Shown here: one piece after another, positions 59,746 to 64,000 of the stretch
How positions within the stretch are numbered: position 1 is the first letter of the stretch
How the letters are laid out: every line of letters begins with the position of its first letter
Assembly: GCF_963668215.1 (NCBI RefSeq)
Contig: NZ_OY764190.1
Coordinates: 4,092,001 to 4,156,000 of the forward strand
DNA: 64,000 nucleotides
From: an uncultured Desulfosarcina sp.
GTDB lineage: Bacteria > Desulfobacterota > Desulfobacteria > Desulfobacterales > Desulfosarcinaceae
Direction: 5' to 3'
Made by a program: the position numbers and the translations under genes
Notes under the pieces: model-generated
Seen by the model: only the letters and a program-made list of their open reading frames with translations
Told to the model about the DNA's origin: nothing
The model's database searches: none

Positions 59746-61495
59746 GGACCTTCTCCTCGGCGTCGGCAATCGTCATGTCCGTGGATTTTTCGGGCTCATC
59801 GATCTGCCCGGCGAGGCGCATCACCTCTTCCATACTGGTGAGTCCCTGGCAGGCGTATTCGAAAGCCGCCATGGCAAGGGGTTTGAACCCCTTCTGGCCT
59901 CGGGCGTCCCGGACGAAATCCGCGCTGTCGCCATGGCGCAGCGCATCGGCCAGGGGGGTGTCGATGCGCAGCAGTTCGAAAACCCCGATCCGGCCGTAAT
60001 AGCCCGTGTTGTGGCAGCGGGGGCAGCCGGCGCCGCGTTTGAAGGAGAATTCCCGTGCCTCGGGCCCCACCATGGCTTCCACCCAGTTGCGCTGCCGGAG
60101 ATCGAGGGGGGCCTTTTCCTCACAGCGTTCGCAGATGCGGCGCACCAGGCGCTGGGCCAGGATGCCCAACAGGGAGCTGCCCACCACGAACCCTTCGGCG
60201 CCCATGTCGATCAGTCGCAGGGCGGTGCTCACGGCATCGTTGGTGTGCAGGGTGGAGAGCACCAGGTGGCCGGTCATGGCCGCGCGCAGGCCGATCTCGG
60301 CGGTCTCCTGGTCGCGCATTTCACCGATCATGACGATATCAGGGTCCTGCCGCAATGCGGACCGCAACACGCGGGCGAAGGTCAGATCGATGCGGCCCTG
60401 CACCTGCACCTGGTTGATGCGGGGCAGGCGGTACTCCACCGGATCTTCGACCGTGATGATCTTTTTGGCGGGATCGTTGAGTTCGTTCAAGGCACCGTAT
60501 AGGGTGGTGGTCTTCCCGCTGCCCGTGGGGCCGGTAACCAGCACCAGGCCGTGGGGCCTGTGAATCAGGTTGCGAAACCGGGTCAGCATGGCATCCGACA
60601 TTCCGATCTGGTCCAACTGGAGCAGTCCGCCGGTCTGATCGAGCAGGCGCATGACCACCGACTCGCCGTATTGCAGCGGCATGGTGGACAGCCGGATGTC
60701 GATGCTGCGCCCCCGAACGCGGATATTGAAACGGCCGTCCTGGGGCAGCCGGCGTTCGGAAATATCCAGGCCGCTCATCAGCTTCAGCCGGGACACCAAA
60801 GCCCCGCCGATGCGCTTTTCTTTCATGACCTGTTCGTGCAGCAGGCCGTCGACGCGTTGCCGGATGCGCAATACCGATTCGTCCGGTTCGATATGGATGT
60901 CTGAGGCGCCAATTTGCACGGCATCTTCGAACAGGGTGCGAATCAACCGCACCACCGGCGCGTCCTCGGTTTCGTTGTCGGCCAGCAGGGTATCGATATC
61001 GATGCCGCCCTCGGCCAACTCTTCGCTGAGTTCACCGGCGATATGGGTGATTTCGTCGGTTCGCCGGTAGATGCGGTCGACGATGTCCAGCAGTTCGTCT
61101 TCGCCGACCACGGCCGAATGGATGGGGCGCTGCAAAATGCGGCGCAATTCGTCGAAGGCGAAGATGTCGGTGGGATCGGCCATGCCGACCAGCAATCCGT
61201 CTTTTTTCTCGGCCAGCACCAGGGCCCTGAAACGGCGGATATAAATCTCCGGCAGCAGGCGGACGACCTCGTCCTGGATCTGATAGCGCTTCAGGTCGAT
61301 GTAGGGAACCTGCAACTGCTGGGCGAGAAACTGGAGAAAGCCGGCCTTGCTCAGGTAGCCCAGTTCCACCAGCGTATGTCCCAGCTTGCTGCCGGACCGT
61401 TTCTGCTCGGCAAGCGCCGTGCGCAGTTGTTCCTCGGTGATGATGCGGTGCTGCACCAGCAGTTCGCCGATGCGGATTTTCTTGCGTACGGTCAT
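59732..61495 (-). CDS. mshE: MSHA assembly ATPase MshE (GspE/PilB family)
   Basis: A 587-residue ATPase. Its N-terminal MshEN domain holds the two cyclic-di-GMP motif copies in degenerate form: IRIGELLVQHRIITEEQLRT, and KLGHTLVELGYLSKAGFLQ. Walker A (GPTGSGKTTTLYGAL) is near residue 320, followed by an Asp box, and the His box is STLHTND. A zinc four-cysteine segment (CERCEEKAPL ... GCPRCHNTG) lies near the end. The catalytic core is complete. It powers pilus extension. The ATG is followed within the operon by mshG and preceded by mshN, both overlapping. Confidence 0.92.
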   Translation of the reverse strand: MTVRKKIRIGELLVQHRIITEEQLRTALAEQKRSGSKLGHTLVELGYLSKAGFLQFLAQQLQVPYIDLKRYQIQDEVVRLLPEIYIRRFRALVLAEKKDGLLVGMADPTDIFAFDELRRILQRPIHSAVVGEDELLDIVDRIYRRTDEITHIAGELSEELAEGGIDIDTLLADNETEDAPVVRLIRTLFEDAVQIGASDIHIEPDESVLRIRQRVDGLLHEQVMKEKRIGGALVSRLKLMSGLDISERRLPQDGRFNIRVRGRSIDIRLSTMPLQYGESVVMRLLDQTGGLLQLDQIGMSDAMLTRFRNLIHRPHGLVLVTGPTGSGKTTTLYGALNELNDPAKKIITVEDPVEYRLPRINQVQVQGRIDLTFARVLRSALRQDPDIVMIGEMRDQETAEIGLRAAMTGHLVLSTLHTNDAVSTALRLIDMGAEGFVVGSSLLGILAQRLVRRICERCEEKAPLDLRQRNWVEAMVGPEAREFSFKRGAGCPRCHNTGYYGRIGVFELLRIDTPLADALRHGDSADFVRDARGQKGFKPLAMAAFEYACQGLTSMEEVMRLAGQIDEPEKSTDMTIADAEEKVHAAV

Positions 61496-62946
61496 GATCG
61501 ATCCTCGTCGGGATTCCGGCTGGCCAACGGTTGCCCGGGCTCACCGTCGCCCGATGCCGCCAGACGCCGGCGGACAAACGTTTGCAGGTTGTCGGACAAT
61601 CCGTCATGGCGCAAGGCCTGGTCATAGGCCTGCCTGGCCCGGTCGAAGGCGGCGTCGCCTTCGAGGGCGATGCCAAGGCCCATCCACCAGACGGCGTTAT
61701 CGGGCTGGATTTCCAGCAGGGCGCGATAGGTTTCGGCCGCCTCCCGATAGCGACCCTGACGCAGGCTCACCGTTGCCGCCATGGCGTGCAGGTCCGGTGA
61801 CTCGGCGACGGGGGGCAGGGGCGCGCGCGTCAACTCCTCCCGGGCTCGGGACAGATCGCCCTGGTCGATCAACAGGCGAACAAACCGGACGCGGTAGGAC
61901 AGATGATCGGGCGCCTGGGTTGCCCCTTGTGCCAGCAGGTCCGCTGCCTGCCGGGGACGATTCAGCTGGCTCAGCAGGCGCAGCAACGCATCCCGTGCGC
62001 CGACGTGGCTTGGATGTAAAATCAGGGCCGCCCGCAAGGCTCGTTCGGCCTTGCCGGGGTGTCCCTTCTGGAAGGCGGCCTTCGCTTCCCGGTACAGATC
62101 CTCGGCGCGCTGGCGGTCCGTGATTCGAACCGCCTGGCGGCTGAATGTCTTGTTGCTCTTGGCAGCGGGTTCGGGTGCCGGAGCAGGCACCTGCCCGGTA
62201 TCCGACAGGACAATAGGATCGGGCTCGGGCGCCCCGGCCGGTGTTGAACTCGCGGGGACGGCGGCCGAAACGGCGGCTGCCGGTTCGGGCCGGACCGAAA
62301 AAAGCAATGCCCGGCCCTCTCCACCGGGATCATCCCTGAGTTCCAGTTCGTCGTAACAGAAAGGCCGGTCAAAGGAGAAAACCAGTTGAACGCGGCCGCC
62401 GAAGGATTCCCGGGTCAATTTTTCGAGCAGGGTCGGGGTATCGTCATCCGCCAATGAAGGGAGCGTTGTCTCTGCCGGCAGTTCAAGGACCAGACGCCTG
62501 CCCCGGTCCTGCCGAAACAACCGGTATCCCGGCAACCGGGAAAACGCGGCCGCCACGCGCAGTTGGTCGCCAACCTGGACAAGATAGAGTTCTTTCAGCG
62601 TCGGGGGCGGCGGCTCGTTCACCTGTTCGGGGATCCGATGCCGGACGATGGGAACGGGTTCGGGCGCCAATAAAGAGACCTGTGGAACCGCAGCGGCGGC
62701 CTCGGGAACGGCGGCGGTGCAGATGGCCATGGCTCGCCGGCCCATGTGTTCCGCAGCCGGCCAGGGACCGGCCTGCTTCCAGTGGACAAGGCCGGTGCCG
62801 GCCGCCAGAACCAAAAACAGGGTCAGCCGGACGAGGCCATGGCGTTTGCCGGGGCCGGCCGCGGGGGTGGACGCTTTCCCGGGCCGGCGATCATCCGGAT
62901 CGTTCGGTGTCCGGTCGGTGCGACGCTTGTCCGTATTTCTCGACAT
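61492..62946 (-). CDS. mshN: MSHA biogenesis protein MshN-like (TPR protein)
   Basis: A 484-residue protein with a proline-rich cytoplasmic start, one membrane helix (RLTLFLVLAAGTGLVHW), a linker rich in alanine/proline, an AMIN-like beta domain (KELYLVQVGDQLRVAAAF, RRLVLELPAET) and about five TPR motifs toward the end (AERALRAALILHPSHVGARDALL, AAETYRALLEIQPDNAVWWMGLGIAL). This combination and its place between mshL and mshE identify MshN. The stop overlaps the mshE start by four bases. The AMIN-like part is longer than in the Vibrio protein, as far as I recall. Confidence 0.72.
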   Translation of the reverse strand: MSRNTDKRRTDRTPNDPDDRRPGKASTPAAGPGKRHGLVRLTLFLVLAAGTGLVHWKQAGPWPAAEHMGRRAMAICTAAVPEAAAAVPQVSLLAPEPVPIVRHRIPEQVNEPPPPTLKELYLVQVGDQLRVAAAFSRLPGYRLFRQDRGRRLVLELPAETTLPSLADDDTPTLLEKLTRESFGGRVQLVFSFDRPFCYDELELRDDPGGEGRALLFSVRPEPAAAVSAAVPASSTPAGAPEPDPIVLSDTGQVPAPAPEPAAKSNKTFSRQAVRITDRQRAEDLYREAKAAFQKGHPGKAERALRAALILHPSHVGARDALLRLLSQLNRPRQAADLLAQGATQAPDHLSYRVRFVRLLIDQGDLSRAREELTRAPLPPVAESPDLHAMAATVSLRQGRYREAAETYRALLEIQPDNAVWWMGLGIALEGDAAFDRARQAYDQALRHDGLSDNLQTFVRRRLAASGDGEPGQPLASRNPDEDRS

Positions 62947-62983
62947 GGTTAACCGATCTACAAGTTCCTGTTCAGGCCGGTCG

Positions 62984-64000
62984 TCATTGCGCGGGCCGGG
63001 CGAATTTGCCCCCGCGCCATTCGGTGTCCAAATCGGCTCCCAAATGCCCGAATCGTTGTCGGGAGGCGCTCAATTCCTGTTCCCAGGTGCCCGTTTCAAC
63101 GACCAGCGGGCGCAGCAGAATGACCAGTTCGCTTTTGCGGGCGATGCTCTGGGTTTGGCGGAAAAGGCTGCCGATTGCCGGCAGGCGGCCCAAAAACGGC
63201 AAGCCGACGTCGCGCTTCTGCTGCTGGGCTTTCATCAATCCACCGATGACCACCACCTGTCCGCTGAGGGCCGAAACGATGCTGTCCGATTCCCGCACCG
63301 TGCTGTAGGCCAGGGGCAGGCTCTGGGTCTGCCCGGCCACGGTGATGTCCTTGGTCTGGTCGGTGACCTCGCTGACCGTGGGATGGATGTGCAGCGTCAC
63401 CCGGCCCTGGGCGTTGATCTGGGGCGTCACGTCCAGGGCGATACCGGAAAAGAACGGCGTCAGGGTGATGTCCGGCGAGGTGGTCGTGGAGGTGCCGGTA
63501 ACCGTGTCACTGGAGACGTCGGTGACGAAAAATTCGTCGGAGCCGACCTTGATCACCGCTTTCTGGTTGTTCACCGTGGCGATGCGGGGGCTGGACAGCA
63601 CCTGCACGTCGCCCTGGGTTTCAAGCAGTTCGATAAAGCCTTGAAAGTCGGTAAAATTCATGGTGGCGCTGAAAACACCGCCGAAAGCGCCGGATGCGAG
63701 GTTCGAGAAGATGGCGTCCCCGTCGCTGCCGACGATGTTGGCCATGCCGTTGTCGGCGAAGATATCGCCCCGGGATTGGGTCAGGGTGACGTCGTCGATC
63801 ATGGCCGTCCAGTTGATGCCGGCCTGGTAGCCGTCCCCCAGTACGACTTCGAGAATCTTGGCCTCCAGAATCACCTGCCGTGTGAGGTTGCCCTGGATGG
63901 CGGCCAGATAGCGTTCGACTTCCAGCAATTCATCCGGCAGGGCGCGCACCACCACCACGCCGGCCTGGGGCTGAACAACGACCCGGCGCCCTTCCTCCTG
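62984..64000 (-). CDS. mshL: MSHA secretin MshL, C-terminal part (gene continues past the window)
   Basis: The frame is open to the last base of the window, so only the C-terminal 338 residues are visible. They contain the secretin domain: an N-domain end (GVVVVRALPDELLEVERYL), QVILEAKILEVVLGDGYQAG, VLSSPRIATVNNQKAVIKVG, PQINAQGRVTLHIHPTVSEV and the closing VVIGGLMKAQQQKRDVGLPFLGRLP with RKSELVILLRP. These are diagnostic for GspD/PilQ-type secretins. It forms the outer-membrane pore for the MSHA pilus. The last 40 residues after the domain are less conserved. An mshM-type ATPase gene is not between it and mshN. Confidence 0.9.
   Translation of the reverse strand, partial: QEEGRRVVVQPQAGVVVVRALPDELLEVERYLAAIQGNLTRQVILEAKILEVVLGDGYQAGINWTAMIDDVTLTQSRGDIFADNGMANIVGSDGDAIFSNLASGAFGGVFSATMNFTDFQGFIELLETQGDVQVLSSPRIATVNNQKAVIKVGSDEFFVTDVSSDTVTGTSTTTSPDITLTPFFSGIALDVTPQINAQGRVTLHIHPTVSEVTDQTKDITVAGQTQSLPLAYSTVRESDSIVSALSGQVVVIGGLMKAQQQKRDVGLPFLGRLPAIGSLFRQTQSIARKSELVILLRPLVVETGTWEQELSASRQRFGHLGADLDTEWRGGKFARPAQ

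Overview
The window reads as chromosome of a Gram-negative bacterium, most likely a sulfate-reducing-type Desulfobacterota (Desulfosarcina/Desulfococcus-like). That placement is inference from gene content (many outer-membrane barrels and lipoproteins, an arylsulfatase, a sulfoacetaldehyde acetyltransferase, GC-rich but not extreme DNA), not from any marker gene. No rRNA, tRNA or CRISPR array was found. One intact insertion sequence is present.

Layout. 0-6 kb: the end of one and two complete DUF1254/DUF1214 exported proteins, then a lipoprotein arylsulfatase with its terminator. 6-13 kb: a cysteine-rich-repeat protein, a class A acid phosphatase lipoprotein, four outer-membrane barrels (one with a PagL-like HxS motif), a SlyB-type glycine-zipper lipoprotein and a SYLF/YSC84 protein. 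13-21.7 kb: a tight run of eight exported genes led by an LpxR-type lipid A deacylase and containing two tandem lipoproteins with LssY_C-like domains; most of it has no assigned function. 21.9-28.9 kb (minus): a complete peptide-type ABC importer (binding protein, two permeases, two ATPases), preceded by a TetR regulator and an SAM methyltransferase that share a palindromic operator. 29.4-32.6 kb: a Tat-exported metallo-beta-lactamase-fold hydrolase and a hybrid sensor kinase, followed by an IS481-type element with a visible target duplication. 34-37 kb (minus): a four-gene operon (HAD phosphatase, YbaK/ProX editing protein, agmatinase-type hydrolase, LEA14-like lipoprotein). 37-46 kb: two short-chain dehydrogenases, two thiamine-diphosphate enzymes (one Xsc), a BASS-type transporter, a TetR regulator and a metallo-hydrolase; best read as organosulfonate/2-carbon metabolism releasing sulfite. 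46-51 kb: a DsbA-like protein, two small lipoproteins, and a 1028-residue membrane protein of unknown function with a PHP-like segment. 51-64 kb (minus): an MSHA-type type IV pilus locus, mshL-N-E-G-F-A-C-D-O-P-Q, cut by the window end inside mshL.

Beyond genes, the most unusual signals are (i) five long imperfect fold-back elements of 120-170 bp placed just after stop codons, three of which share internal blocks; (ii) three copies of a roughly 60-bp sequence that in one copy is the 3' end of the LEA14-like gene and in two others stands alone as a remnant; (iii) the paired TetR operators; and (iv) the envelope operon at 13-21.7 kb. All alignments were made by eye.
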